Origin: Hyphomicrobiales bacterium
GTDB lineage: Bacteria > Pseudomonadota > Alphaproteobacteria > Rhizobiales > Devosiaceae
Assembly: GCA_900470445.1 (NCBI GenBank)
Contig: UCAU01000060.1
Location: 37,719-101,718, forward strand
Length of the DNA stretch: 64,000 nt
Direction of reading: 5' to 3'
Each line of letters opens with the position of its first letter. Within the stretch, counting starts at the first letter, position 1. A model generated the notes under the pieces. The model saw only the letters and a program-made list of their open reading frames with translations. It searched no databases and was not told the origin of the DNA. The position numbers and the translations under genes were made by a program. Below, piece by piece: positions 1 through 8,276 of the stretch.

Positions 1-36
1 CCACCCTCAATCCCTCCCCTCAAGGGGGAGGGAGGC
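1..36. repeat. Partial palindromic intergenic repeat, copy A
   Basis: These 36 bases are the exact reverse complement of 62429-62464. The unit is a small hairpin of C-rich and G-rich arms (CCCTCCCCTC / GAGGGGGAGGG style). The full two-armed element is seen at 62434-62540; here only one arm is inside the window. It lies just downstream of folC, a usual place for dispersed palindromic repeats. Confidence 0.75.
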
Positions 37-54
37 AGATCGAGCTACGACCCG

Positions 55-1347
55 CTACTCCGGGAACGTCCCGTTCTTGAGTAGCACCTGCCCCGCCAGA
101 TAGAGCGAACCCGAAATCACGACGCGGGCATTGGGCGTCGTGGCGGCTGATTTGAGCGCGGCCTGGATCGATCTGGCGGGTGTCGCATTGAACCCGGCCT
201 TGTTGGCCTCGTCGGCAATGTAGCCGGCATCATGCGCATTGGTCTCGCCGGGAATGGTGAGCGTGATGATGCGCTCAGCCATGCCGGCAAAGGGCGCCAG
301 CACCGCGCTGGGCGAGCGGGTGTTCATCATGCCCATGATCAGCACCAGCGGCGCGGGGCGCGCGCGCTCCATATCGGCCAGCGCCCGGGCGAGGGCGCGG
401 GTGCCATGGGCATTGTGGCCGCCATCGAGCCAGAGTTCGGCGCCGGGGCCAAGCAGGTCGCGCAGCTTGCCGGCGACCGGGGACAGGCGGGCGGGCCAGA
501 TGACATCGCCCAGCCCCTTGGCAATGGCGGATTCATCGACCGGCAGCCCGAAATGGCGGATGGCGGCGATGGCGACCCCGGCATTTTCGAATTGATGATT
601 GCCCACCAGCTTGGGCGGCGGCAGATCGAGCAGGCCCGCTTCATCCTGATAGATCAGGCGGCCATCCTGGGCGAAGGCATCGAAATCCTGCCCACCAACA
701 AAGGGCACCACGCCCAGCTTGGCCGCTACGCGATTGATCGAGGCCAGGCCCTCATCGGCCTGACGGGCGACGACGGCGAGTGCACCGCGCTTCATGATAT
801 TGGCTTTTTCGACCGCAATCTTGCCGATCGTATTGCCCAGGAACGCCATGTGGTCGAGATCGACCGGGGTGATGATGATGCCCAGCGGGTGTTCGACCAC
901 ATTGGTCGTGTCATAGGTGCCGCCCATGCCCACTTCGAGCAGGAGATAATCCGCCTTGATCTCGGAAAACAGCACGAAGGCGGCGGCCGTGGTGACCTCG
1001 AAATAGGTGATGGGCTGGCCCGCATTGACCTGTTCGACCCGCTCCAGCACTTCATTGAGCCGGCGGGTGGAGACCAGCTTGCCCGCCAGCCGGATACGCT
1101 CGTTGAAGCGCACCAGATGGGGCGAGGTATAGACATGCACCGACTTGCCCGCGGCTTCCAGCATGGCCCGCAGATAGGCGATGGTGGAACCCTTGCCATT
1201 GGTGCCGGCGACATGGATCACCGGCGGCATCCGATCATGCGGCCGGCCCAATTCCTCGAGCAGGCGATTGAGCCGCTCCAGGCTGAGGTCGATCAGCTTG
1301 GGATGCAGCACCGAAAGGCGCTTGAGGATGGCGTCGGTACGGGACAT
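55..1347 (-). CDS. folC: Bifunctional folylpolyglutamate synthase / dihydrofolate synthase
   Basis: This cytoplasmic Mur-ligase-like enzyme of folate synthesis joins glutamate to dihydropteroate and extends the polyglutamate tail, using ATP. The 430-residue length is normal for the family. The P-loop HVAGTNGKGST lies at residues 45-55, and a conserved ATPase segment follows (YLLLEVGMGG, TPVDLDHMAFLG). It is the last gene of the minus-strand run that starts at rpsA. The usual partner accD is one gene away because queF sits between them, 78 bases upstream. Start is the ATG at 1347. Function is very likely; the dual specificity is inferred from there being one FolC-type gene here. Confidence 0.95.
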   Translation of the reverse strand: MSRTDAILKRLSVLHPKLIDLSLERLNRLLEELGRPHDRMPPVIHVAGTNGKGSTIAYLRAMLEAAGKSVHVYTSPHLVRFNERIRLAGKLVSTRRLNEVLERVEQVNAGQPITYFEVTTAAAFVLFSEIKADYLLLEVGMGGTYDTTNVVEHPLGIIITPVDLDHMAFLGNTIGKIAVEKANIMKRGALAVVARQADEGLASINRVAAKLGVVPFVGGQDFDAFAQDGRLIYQDEAGLLDLPPPKLVGNHQFENAGVAIAAIRHFGLPVDESAIAKGLGDVIWPARLSPVAGKLRDLLGPGAELWLDGGHNAHGTRALARALADMERARPAPLVLIMGMMNTRSPSAVLAPFAGMAERIITLTIPGETNAHDAGYIADEANKAGFNATPARSIQAALKSAATTPNARVVISGSLYLAGQVLLKNGTFPE

Positions 1348-1425
1348 GGAGCGGACTCAATTGCGGCACGGGATCAGCCGGGCCGGTTTACAATGGGTCG
1401 GGCTGGGCCTCAAGGGCGGCGTGGG

Positions 1426-1884
1426 CTAGCCGCGGCCGCGATAGGAGGGCACACCGGTATCGGGCAGCCAGATGCCCTCGGGCGGGGTGCCGGTCTGCCA
1501 GAACACATCGATGGGGATGCCGCCGCGCGGATACCAATAGCCCCCGATACGCAGCCAGCGCGGATCAAGCAGCGCCACCAGCCGGCGGCCGATCGAGACG
1601 GTGCAATCCTCGTGGAAGGCGCCGTGATTGCGGAACGAGGTCAGATAGAGCTTGAGCGATTTGGATTCGACCAGCCAATCGCCGGGCACGTAATCGATGA
1701 CCAGATGGGCGAAATCGGGCTGACCGGTCACCGGGCAGAGCGAGGTGAATTCGGGCGCGGTGAAGCGGGACACGTAATTGGTGTCGGCTTGCGGATTGGG
1801 CACGCGTTCGAGAATTGCCGCCTCGGGGGAGGCGGGAATGCCGGAATTTTGGCCAAGCTGGGTGAGATTGAGACTATCGGACAT
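1426..1884 (-). CDS. queF: NADPH-dependent 7-cyano-7-deazaguanine reductase
   Basis: QueF reduces preQ0 to preQ1, a late step of queuosine synthesis for tRNA wobble modification. The 152-residue protein is the short, single-domain (YkvM-like) form. It has the catalytic Cys in [13 protein letters not shown] and the QueF signature [26 protein letters not shown] segment. The ATG at 1884 is preceded by AGGAGAA at good spacing, so an upstream in-frame extension to 2073 is rejected. A strong terminator lies upstream after accD, so queF probably has its own promoter. Its place between accD and folC is unusual for this neighbourhood. Confidence 0.95.
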   Translation of the reverse strand: MSDSLNLTQLGQNSGIPASPEAAILERVPNPQADTNYVSRFTAPEFTSLCPVTGQPDFAHLVIDYVPGDWLVESKSLKLYLTSFRNHGAFHEDCTVSIGRRLVALLDPRWLRIGGYWYPRGGIPIDVFWQTGTPPEGIWLPDTGVPSYRGRG

Positions 1885-1955
1885 CAAAGTTTCTCCTGCG
1901 GACAGGCAACACAGACCTGCGCGGGTCCTCGAATAGACGCTCGCGGCGCATAAAA

Positions 1956-1983
1956 AAAGGCCGGTCACCATGGACCGGCCTTT
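1956..1983 (-). terminator. Intrinsic terminator after accD
   Basis: An 11-bp perfect stem (AAAGGCCGGTC / GACCGGCCTTT) with a 6-base loop is followed, reading the minus strand, by a run of T at 1951-1955. It starts 19 bases past the accD stop and separates accD from queF. Confidence 0.85.
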
Positions 1984-2002
1984 GAAAGCTTGACTGCCGG
2001 GC

Positions 2003-2977
2003 TTACTCGGCGTGGGCGGCGCTGGGCGCGGCCAGATCACCATCATCGCCTTCGGCGGCAATGGCCGCGTCACGCAGGCTGACGGCGGGCAGGGCCGGAG
2101 CAGTGCCGGTCAATTCGGCGGTCGGCTCGGCGCGGGTCAGGATGCCGGCGAGCGAGCCGATGGTAGAGCGCAGATTGTGGCGATGCACGACCATGTCGAC
2201 CATGCCATGCTCATGCAGATATTCGGAGCGCTGGAAGCCCTTGGGCAGCTTTTCGCGAATGGTCTGCTCGATGATGCGGGCGCCGGCAAAGCCGATGCGC
2301 GCGCCGGGCTCCGCCAGATGCACATCGCCCAGCATGGCATAGGAAGCCGTGACGCCGCCGGTGGTGGGATCGGTAAAGACCACAAAGAACGGTAGCCCCG
2401 CTTCGCGCAGGCGCAGCACGGCAACGGTGGTGCGCGGCATCTGCATCAGCGAGAAAATGCCTTCCTGCATGCGGGCGCCGCCGGAGGCGACGAACAGCAC
2501 GAAGGGCGTCTTGCGGGTGACGGCGGTTTCAAGTCCGGTGATGATGCCCTGCCCGGCTGCCATGCCGAGTGAGCCGCCGATGAAATCGAAATCCTGCACG
2601 GCAACGGTGGTGTCGCGATCATAGAGCTTGCCGGTGGCGACGATGACGCTGTCATCATAGCCGGTCTTGGCGCGGCTTTCCTTGAGACGGTCGGTATAGC
2701 GCTTCTGGTCGCGGAATTTGAGCGGATCGACCGGCACGGCGGGCACCGGTACGAGATCGTATTTGCCTTCGTCAAAGAAGGTCGCCAGCCGATCGGCCGG
2801 CTTGATCTTCATGTGGTAGCCCGAATTGGGCACCACCCACTGATTGGCCTCGAGATCGCGATAGAACACCATCTCGCCGGACTCAGGGTCCTTCACCCAC
2901 AAATTCTCCGGCGTCTCGCGCTTGTTGGAGAGGAAGGAGCGGATTTTGGGGCGGACGAAATTGTCGATCCAGTTCAT
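2003..2977 (-). CDS. accD: Acetyl-CoA carboxylase carboxyltransferase subunit beta
   Basis: AccD, with AccA, transfers carboxyl from biotin to acetyl-CoA, giving malonyl-CoA for fatty-acid synthesis. The product has 324 residues from the ATG at 2977 ([10 protein letters not shown]). The carboxyltransferase core is clear ([26 protein letters not shown]). The N-terminal zinc-ribbon region is present in outline, but the four cysteines of E. coli AccD are replaced: the segments read [10 protein letters not shown] and [10 protein letters not shown] loss of most of these Cys is known in rhizobia. It is separated from trpA by a palindromic repeat. Confidence 0.95.
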   Translation of the reverse strand: MNWIDNFVRPKIRSFLSNKRETPENLWVKDPESGEMVFYRDLEANQWVVPNSGYHMKIKPADRLATFFDEGKYDLVPVPAVPVDPLKFRDQKRYTDRLKESRAKTGYDDSVIVATGKLYDRDTTVAVQDFDFIGGSLGMAAGQGIITGLETAVTRKTPFVLFVASGGARMQEGIFSLMQMPRTTVAVLRLREAGLPFFVVFTDPTTGGVTASYAMLGDVHLAEPGARIGFAGARIIEQTIREKLPKGFQRSEYLHEHGMVDMVVHRHNLRSTIGSLAGILTRAEPTAELTGTAPALPAVSLRDAAIAAEGDDGDLAAPSAAHAE

Positions 2978-3090
2978 GGCGGCGGCCTTATCGGATGTCC
3001 TATCGGGACAGGACGTAATGATCAATTGTGGCGATTATTATCAGGGCTGGCGCGGCATGGCAAAGCGGGGGTGGGGATAAGCTGGCTGGC

Positions 3091-3211
3091 TTCTTCCTTC
3101 TCCCCTTGTGGGAGAAGGTGGCGCGCAGCGCCGGATGAGGGGTCAGCGATGGGGAGAGACCCCCTCACCCGCCCTTCGGGCACCCTCTCCCACAAGGGGA
3201 GAGGGAAGAAG
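3091..3211. repeat. Palindromic intergenic repeat between trpA and accD
   Basis: A long imperfect inverted repeat has arms at 3091-3120 and 3181-3211 (CTTCTCCCCTTGTGGGAGAA against CTCTCCCACAAGGGGAGAGG) and further pairing inside (GGATGAGGGGTC with GACCCCCTCACC). This is the style of the dispersed palindromic repeats common in Hyphomicrobiales intergenic DNA. The element begins right after the trpA stop codon, so in the transcript it would fold as a strong 3' hairpin. Confidence 0.8.
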
Positions 3212-3212
3212 A

Positions 3213-4034
3213 TCAGGCCCGCGCCCGCTTCACGCCGGCGGCCAGGCTTGCCACGATATCGCGGACAGCGCTGACGGTCTGGTCAGTGGCCTTGCCATCG
3301 ACCAGCGACTTGCCCACGGCATCGACCAGCACGGTGCCCACCACGATGCCATCGGCATGCCTTCCGATTTCGGCGGCGTCTTCGGCGGTCTTGATGCCGA
3401 AGCCGACCGCGACGGGCAGGTCGGTATGGCCCTTGATGCGATCGACGGCCTCGCCCACCGCGCCACGCGACTTGATGGCGGCGCCGGTAATGCCGTTCAT
3501 CGAGACATAGTAGACAAAGCCCGAGGTGTTTTTGAGCACGGCGGGCAGGCGCTTGTCATCGGTAGTGGGCGTGGTGAGGCGGATGAAATTGATGCCGGCC
3601 TTGAGGGCGGGAATGCAGAGTTCTTCGTCTTCCTCGGGCGGCAGATCGACGATGATGAGGCCATCGACGCCCGCATCCTTGGCGGCGGCGACGAATTTAT
3701 CGACGCCGAAAATATAGATGGGATTGTAATAGCCCATCAGCACCACCGGGGTGGTTTCGTCCTTGCGGCGGAAATCCTCGACCATGCCGAGCACGCCGCG
3801 CAGCGTCTGTCCGGCGGCAAGCGCCCGCTGGCCACCGAGCTGGATGGCAACGCCATCGGCCATGGGATCGGAAAAGGGCATGCCCAATTCGATCACATCG
3901 GCGCCGGCCTGCGGCAGGGCTTCGAAAATGGCCTGGCTGGTGGCAAGGTCCGGATCGCCGCCCATGACGAAGGTCACCAGAGCCGGGCGGTTCTGGGCCT
4001 TGAGTTCGGCGAAACGCTTTTCAATACGCGACAT
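3213..4034 (-). CDS. trpA: Tryptophan synthase alpha chain
   Basis: TrpA cleaves indole-3-glycerol phosphate to indole, which is channelled to TrpB. The TIM-barrel protein has 273 residues from the ATG at 4034 (MSRIEKRF). The catalytic acids fall at the same numbers as in E. coli: Glu49 ([11 protein letters not shown]) and Asp60 (PMADG). The trpB stop is only two bases upstream, so the pair is translationally coupled. A run-through to 4100 would overlap trpB and is rejected. Confidence 0.97.
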   Translation of the reverse strand: MSRIEKRFAELKAQNRPALVTFVMGGDPDLATSQAIFEALPQAGADVIELGMPFSDPMADGVAIQLGGQRALAAGQTLRGVLGMVEDFRRKDETTPVVLMGYYNPIYIFGVDKFVAAAKDAGVDGLIIVDLPPEEDEELCIPALKAGINFIRLTTPTTDDKRLPAVLKNTSGFVYYVSMNGITGAAIKSRGAVGEAVDRIKGHTDLPVAVGFGIKTAEDAAEIGRHADGIVVGTVLVDAVGKSLVDGKATDQTVSAVRDIVASLAAGVKRARA

Positions 4035-4036
4035 GG

Positions 4037-5248
4037 CTAGAGCAGTCCCAGATAATTGCCGACGCTTTCGACATCCTTGTCGCCGCGCCCGGAGAGGCAC
4101 AGCACCACGGACTGATCCTTGCTCAGCGTCGGGGCAAGCTTGATGACCTGGGCCAGGCCATGCGCGGATTCGAGCGCGGGAATGATGCCTTCCATGCGGG
4201 TGCAGAGCTGGAAGGCGGCGAGCGCTTCATTGTCGGTAATGGGCACATAGGTGACGCGCTTGGTGTCGTGCAGGAACGAGTGTTCCGGGCCGACGCCGGG
4301 ATAATCAAGGCCCGCTGAAATGGAGTGGCCTTCCAGTATCTGGCCATCCTTGTCCTGCAGCAGATAGGTGCGGTTGCCATGCAGCACGCCGGGCGAACCG
4401 CCAGTCATGGAAGCGGCGTGGCCGTTTTCGACATCAACGCCATGCCCGCCCGCTTCGGCGCCATAGATGGCAACTTCAGGATTGTCGAGAAAGGCGTGGA
4501 AGGTGCCGATGGCGTTGGAGCCCCCGCCGACACAGGCAACGATGGCATCAGGCAGCTTGCCTTCGGCAGCCTGGAACTGTTCCTTGAGTTCGATGCCGAT
4601 CACCGATTGGAAATCGCGCACCATTTCGGGATAGGGATGCGGACCAGCCGCCGTGCCGATCAGGTAATAGGTGGTGTCGACATTGGTGACCCAGTCGCGC
4701 AGCGCCTCGTTCATGGCGTCCTTGAGCGTGCCGGCGCCAGCGGTGACCGGACGCACTTCGGCGCCCAGCATTTTCATGCGTAGCACATTGGGCTTTTGCC
4801 GCTCGACGTCGGTGGCGCCCATAAAAATGGTGCAGGGCAGATCGAATTTGGCACAGACCGTGGCCGTCGCCACGCCATGCTGGCCGGCGCCGGTTTCGGC
4901 GATGATGCGGGTCTTGCCCATGCGCTTGGCCAGCAGAATCTGGCCCAGGCAATTGTTGATCTTGTGGGAGCCGGTATGGTTGAGCTCTTCGCGCTTGAAC
5001 CAGACCTTGGCGCCGCCCAGATGCTCGGTGAGGCGCTTGGCGAAGTAGAGCGGGCTGGGACGGCCGGTATAATGGATCGCCAGGTCCTTGAGCTCGGCCT
5101 GGTAGGCGGGATCGATCTTGGCGGCGCGGTATTGCTGCTCCAGATCAAGGATCAGCGGCATCAGGGTTTCAGCGACGAAACGGCCGCCATAGAGCCCGAA
5201 ACGGCCATGTTCGTCCGGGCCGTTGCGCAGGGAATTGATGCCGTCCAT
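4037..5248 (-). CDS. trpB: Tryptophan synthase beta chain
   Basis: TrpB is the PLP enzyme that joins indole and serine to give tryptophan. It has 403 residues from the ATG at 5248 ([10 protein letters not shown]). The PLP lysine is Lys96 in [10 protein letters not shown], and the phosphate loop is [12 protein letters not shown]. It lies 57 bases downstream of trpF and two bases upstream of trpA, in one minus-strand operon. The classical TrpB1 type is expected from the full pairing with trpA. Confidence 0.97.
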   Translation of the reverse strand: MDGINSLRNGPDEHGRFGLYGGRFVAETLMPLILDLEQQYRAAKIDPAYQAELKDLAIHYTGRPSPLYFAKRLTEHLGGAKVWFKREELNHTGSHKINNCLGQILLAKRMGKTRIIAETGAGQHGVATATVCAKFDLPCTIFMGATDVERQKPNVLRMKMLGAEVRPVTAGAGTLKDAMNEALRDWVTNVDTTYYLIGTAAGPHPYPEMVRDFQSVIGIELKEQFQAAEGKLPDAIVACVGGGSNAIGTFHAFLDNPEVAIYGAEAGGHGVDVENGHAASMTGGSPGVLHGNRTYLLQDKDGQILEGHSISAGLDYPGVGPEHSFLHDTKRVTYVPITDNEALAAFQLCTRMEGIIPALESAHGLAQVIKLAPTLSKDQSVVLCLSGRGDKDVESVGNYLGLL

Positions 5249-5305
5249 GATGGTCCTCTCGATGCAACTCGACAGGCCAGCAGGTGGGTCTGTCAACGCG
5301 CCGTG

Positions 5306-5953
5306 TTAGCCGGCTGCCCGGGCGTTCCGAATGAACGCTTCGATCAGCCGCTTGTCCTTGACGCCGGGCGCCGATTCGACGCCGGAGGACACATCGACCC
5401 CAAAGGGGCGCACGGTCTTGATGGCGTCGGCCACGGTTTGCGGCGTCAGGCCACCCGAAAGCATGAAGGGGATGGACGGGTCAAGCGCCTTGAGCAGGGA
5501 CCAGTCGAAGGTTTCGCCCAATCCACCGGGCCGATCGGCGCCTTTGGGCGGCTTGGCATCCACCAGAATGCGGTCGGCAACCTCAAGGAAGCCGGCCACC
5601 TGCGCCACATCCTCGGCCGAACCGATGGGAACGGCCTTCATGATTTCCACGCCCGCCTCGGCGCGGATGGCCGCGACACGATGCGGTGTCTCGGGGCCAT
5701 GGAGCTGGATCCAGTCGGGCCCCAGGGCCGCCACTTCGGCTACCGTGCTATTGTCGGGATTGACCAGGACCACGCAGGTTTCCACTCGCCCACGGGCCGC
5801 CGAAATCAGCGTTGCAATGTCCTCGATCGAGACATGGCGGGGCGAGCGCGGAAAATGCATGAAGCCCACCATATCGGCCCCGGCCGCTATGGTGACGTCC
5901 AGCATTTCGGGGGTCTTGATGCCGCAGATTTTAATGATCAGGGGGTCGGCCAT
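5306..5953 (-). CDS. trpF: Phosphoribosylanthranilate isomerase
   Basis: TrpF catalyses the Amadori rearrangement of phosphoribosylanthranilate in tryptophan synthesis. The 215-residue TIM-barrel protein starts at the ATG at 5953 (MADPLIIKICG). The general base is Cys10 (KICGIK) and the general acid is Asp132 (ILVDAKP). The phosphate-binding end reads FMLSGGLTPQTV and GVDVSSGVES. It is 7 bases downstream of lapA, so it is cotranscribed with ihfB-lapA. Confidence 0.96.
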   Translation of the reverse strand: MADPLIIKICGIKTPEMLDVTIAAGADMVGFMHFPRSPRHVSIEDIATLISAARGRVETCVVLVNPDNSTVAEVAALGPDWIQLHGPETPHRVAAIRAEAGVEIMKAVPIGSAEDVAQVAGFLEVADRILVDAKPPKGADRPGGLGETFDWSLLKALDPSIPFMLSGGLTPQTVADAIKTVRPFGVDVSSGVESAPGVKDKRLIEAFIRNARAAG

Positions 5954-5960
5954 GGGTTGC

Positions 5961-6326
5961 TCAGCGGAGCTCCAAAAGGTCATCGACGTCGCTCAGCGGC
6001 CCGCCGGCTGGCGATTGGCCCTGGCTTTTGCGCACAGATTCGAGCTCGCTATTGAGCATATGGGCCTCGCGGCGCCAATGGCGCTCGCGCTGGCGGTGCT
6101 GCCTCTGGGCAAACCAGGTGGCAATGCCACCCAACAGGACGCCCACCAGCAGCACCGCATACAGCACCACGAACAGCGGCACGCCATAGCCGGGCGTCGC
6201 CAATTGCTCGACCGGCACGAAGGGATTGAAATTGACGATCACGAATTGCCGATTGGCCAGGGCAAAGACAATCAGCACCAAACAAAGCGGCACCAGGACC
6301 AGCCAGCCGACAATCTTGTTGAGCAT
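5961..6326 (-). CDS. lapA: LapA family inner-membrane protein (DUF1049)
   Basis: This 121-residue protein has two transmembrane segments (about residues 5-25 and 48-70) followed by a basic coiled-coil-like tail rich in R, Q and E. The hydrophilic loop holds NRQFVIVNFNPF, typical of the LipopolysaccharidE assembly protein A domain. In E. coli LapA works with LapB on LPS synthesis control; the role in this organism is inferred. It lies 30 bases downstream of ihfB and 7 bases upstream of trpF, the conserved rhizobial order. Confidence 0.85.
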   Translation of the reverse strand: MLNKIVGWLVLVPLCLVLIVFALANRQFVIVNFNPFVPVEQLATPGYGVPLFVVLYAVLLVGVLLGGIATWFAQRQHRQRERHWRREAHMLNSELESVRKSQGQSPAGGPLSDVDDLLELR

Positions 6327-6356
6327 ACTCGCTTTGCCTTGGGGCCGCTTGCCCGG

Positions 6357-6638
6357 TTACGAGCGGTTGAGCCGCTCGCGGATTTCCTTGCCCGCCTTGA
6401 ATTGCGGCACGTATTTCTCGCCAACATCGACCTGCTCGCCGGTGCGCGGGTTGCGCCCGACCCGGGCCGGACGGTTCTTGACCGAAAAGGCGCCAAAGCC
6501 GCGCAGCTCGACGCGGTCGCCCCGCGCCATGGCATCCCCGATCTCATCGAGGATGGCATTGACGATGTTTTCGATATCACGCTGGAACAGATGCGGATTT
6601 TCCGCCGCGAGTTTCTCGACGAGTTCCGACTTGATCAT
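6357..6638 (-). CDS. ihfB: Integration host factor subunit beta
   Basis: IhfB pairs with IhfA to bend DNA at specific sites in replication, recombination and sigma-54 promoter control. The protein has 93 residues from the ATG at 6638 ([10 protein letters not shown]). The HU/IHF signature is clear: [22 protein letters not shown], with the intercalating proline in the GRNPRTG arm. A longer frame to 6899 runs into sppA and is rejected. rpoN is also in this window, a natural partner of IHF. It is 37 bases downstream of sppA. Confidence 0.95.
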   Translation of the reverse strand: MIKSELVEKLAAENPHLFQRDIENIVNAILDEIGDAMARGDRVELRGFGAFSVKNRPARVGRNPRTGEQVDVGEKYVPQFKAGKEIRERLNRS

Positions 6639-6675
6639 CCTTGGCTCCGGGTATGAGGCCGCTGCGCTCCGTGGG

Positions 6676-7641
6676 TCACGAGGCTGCGCCAACCTGCCAA
6701 AGCGAGACCAGCCCGTCAAGCGTGATAGCCCCATTCGCAGGCAAACCAAGCGCTGCACGGGCCTGTCCGCCCAAAAAAGTGCCAATCCAGCCCAGGCTGG
6801 AGCTTTCCAGCGGCCAGGCGGTGACGATTTGCAAGTCCTTGGGCACGTCGCGTTCGGCCTCAAGCCAGGCCTGCGCTTCCAATTCCCCGCCCACCGCATC
6901 GATCAGGCCCGTTTCGACACCGACCCGTCCGCTCACGATGCGGCCATCAGCCAGGCCCAGCGCCACGGGCCGCGCCAGGTTGCGCCGCTCGGCGACGATA
7001 TCGACAAACCACTGAAAACTGTCATCGACCAGGGCACTAATGGAGGCGCGCACTTCGCCCACCATGGGCTCGTCATAATCGGGCTCGGCCTTGAGGGGGC
7101 CGGAAGCGACCTTGTCGAGATCGACCCCGATCGTGTCGAGCAGCTTGCCGGCATTGATATGCTGGTAAAGCACGCCGATCGAGCCAACGATGGAGAGGCG
7201 CCGGGCAAAAATCTGATCGGTGCCGATGGCAGCCATATAGGCGGCCGAGGCGCCCAATTCCTTGATCACCGCAACGACCGGCTTTTTGGCCCGCAGCTGA
7301 CCGAGCGCTTCATAGAGCTCCTCGCCGCCCGCCGTGGTGCCGCCGGGCGAATTGATGGCGACGACGACAGCCTTGACGCTGTCATCCTCGGCCAATTCCT
7401 CGATCAGCTTGAGACGCGTCGGATCGGTGGCGATGGTGCCATCGATCACCACGCGGGCGATGTGTTCGCCCACCGGGGCATTAGAGAGGGCAAAGCGGCC
7501 GGCCAGGGCCAGAATGGCAATGGCCAACGCCACAAAAGCCAGAATGCGCCAGAACCCCCGCGAGCGCCGATAGGTCTCTGCGGCAATGACCTCATGCGGA
7601 TTAACGGGACGGGATGGCTCTTCGATAGGCTGATCACTCAT
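6676..7641 (-). CDS. sppA: Signal peptide peptidase SppA (short form)
   Basis: SppA degrades cleaved signal peptides in the inner membrane. The protein has about 321 residues, one N-terminal membrane anchor (residues 30-52) and a single S49 peptidase domain, as in the short Gram-positive-like form. The Ser/Lys dyad is Ser132 ([11 protein letters not shown]) and Lys184 (GPLKAEP); the SPGG loop is at 99-102. Two ATGs in a row occur at 7644 and 7641; the GAGG lies 5 bases before the second, so I prefer 7641. It heads the sppA-ihfB-lapA-trp run. Confidence 0.93.
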   Translation of the reverse strand: MSDQPIEEPSRPVNPHEVIAAETYRRSRGFWRILAFVALAIAILALAGRFALSNAPVGEHIARVVIDGTIATDPTRLKLIEELAEDDSVKAVVVAINSPGGTTAGGEELYEALGQLRAKKPVVAVIKELGASAAYMAAIGTDQIFARRLSIVGSIGVLYQHINAGKLLDTIGVDLDKVASGPLKAEPDYDEPMVGEVRASISALVDDSFQWFVDIVAERRNLARPVALGLADGRIVSGRVGVETGLIDAVGGELEAQAWLEAERDVPKDLQIVTAWPLESSSLGWIGTFLGGQARAALGLPANGAITLDGLVSLWQVGAAS

Positions 7642-7704
7642 CATCGCCTCGCAGGTTTGGTGACCGAAGGGGTAGCGAGCACCAGCAGGCTTGGCAAGAG
7701 CGCG

Positions 7705-8205
7705 TCAGAGCACCTTGACCATGAACCGCGCTGCAGCCTCATAGCTCAGCAGCTTTTCAGCCAGTTCGGGGGCCGGGAAAGGCCGAAAACCGTGTTTGGT
7801 CCAGAACGGGATCGAGCCGTTGACTGCGACCAGGCTCATATTGGCAAAGCCGCGGCTGCGGGCGTGGCGTTGGATGTCGCCGATGATCATGGCGGCGGCG
7901 CCCGTGCCGCGGGCGGCGGGTAGCAGGGCCAGATCGTGGAGATAATAGGTGTCGGCGTCGGCCGGGATGGCGCCGAGCAGCGCGTTGAGTGCGGGCAGGG
8001 ATTTGAAGCGCCAGGGATGGGAGAGGACATAGCCCGAGGGAACGCCATCGAGCTCGAGCAGGCGAGTGCCATCGGGATAGAGAAGCTGGCGTTCGGCGAA
8101 GACCGCCATGTCCTCGGGAAAGCCGGGATGCACTTTTTCAGCGATCGCTTCGACCACGGGCAGATCGAATGTGGTCAGGGCCCGCCAGTGCATTGCTTGT
8201 TTCAT
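7705..8205 (-). CDS. GNAT family N-acetyltransferase
   Basis: This 166-residue protein has a GNAT fold. The acetyl-CoA loop is LALLPAARGTGAAAMIIGD and the C-terminal beta-bulge region is VAVNGSIPFWTKHGF. The substrate is unknown. It lies between rpsA and sppA on the same strand, 63 bases before sppA, and behind the rpsA terminator. The start at 8205 (MKQAMHW) is chosen over the ATG at 8223, which falls inside the terminator region. Confidence 0.85.
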   Translation of the reverse strand: MKQAMHWRALTTFDLPVVEAIAEKVHPGFPEDMAVFAERQLLYPDGTRLLELDGVPSGYVLSHPWRFKSLPALNALLGAIPADADTYYLHDLALLPAARGTGAAAMIIGDIQRHARSRGFANMSLVAVNGSIPFWTKHGFRPFPAPELAEKLLSYEAAARFMVKVL

Positions 8206-8225
8206 GGGGCTTCTTAAAGGCAAAA

Positions 8226-8249
8226 GGCCCGCACTGTGAAGTGCGGGCC
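8226..8249 (-). terminator. Intrinsic terminator after rpsA
   Basis: A 10-bp perfect stem (GGCCCGCACT / AGTGCGGGCC) with a GTGA-type tetraloop is followed on the minus strand by TTTTGCCTTT at 8225 downwards. It lies 28 bases past the rpsA stop. Confidence 0.85.
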
Positions 8250-8276
8250 CCTGCAGATTTGCAAAGCTAGGACGAA

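Noticed and set aside
232-1953. 573-residue plus-strand frame over folC and queF
   Set aside because: It lies opposite two well-identified genes and shows no domain.
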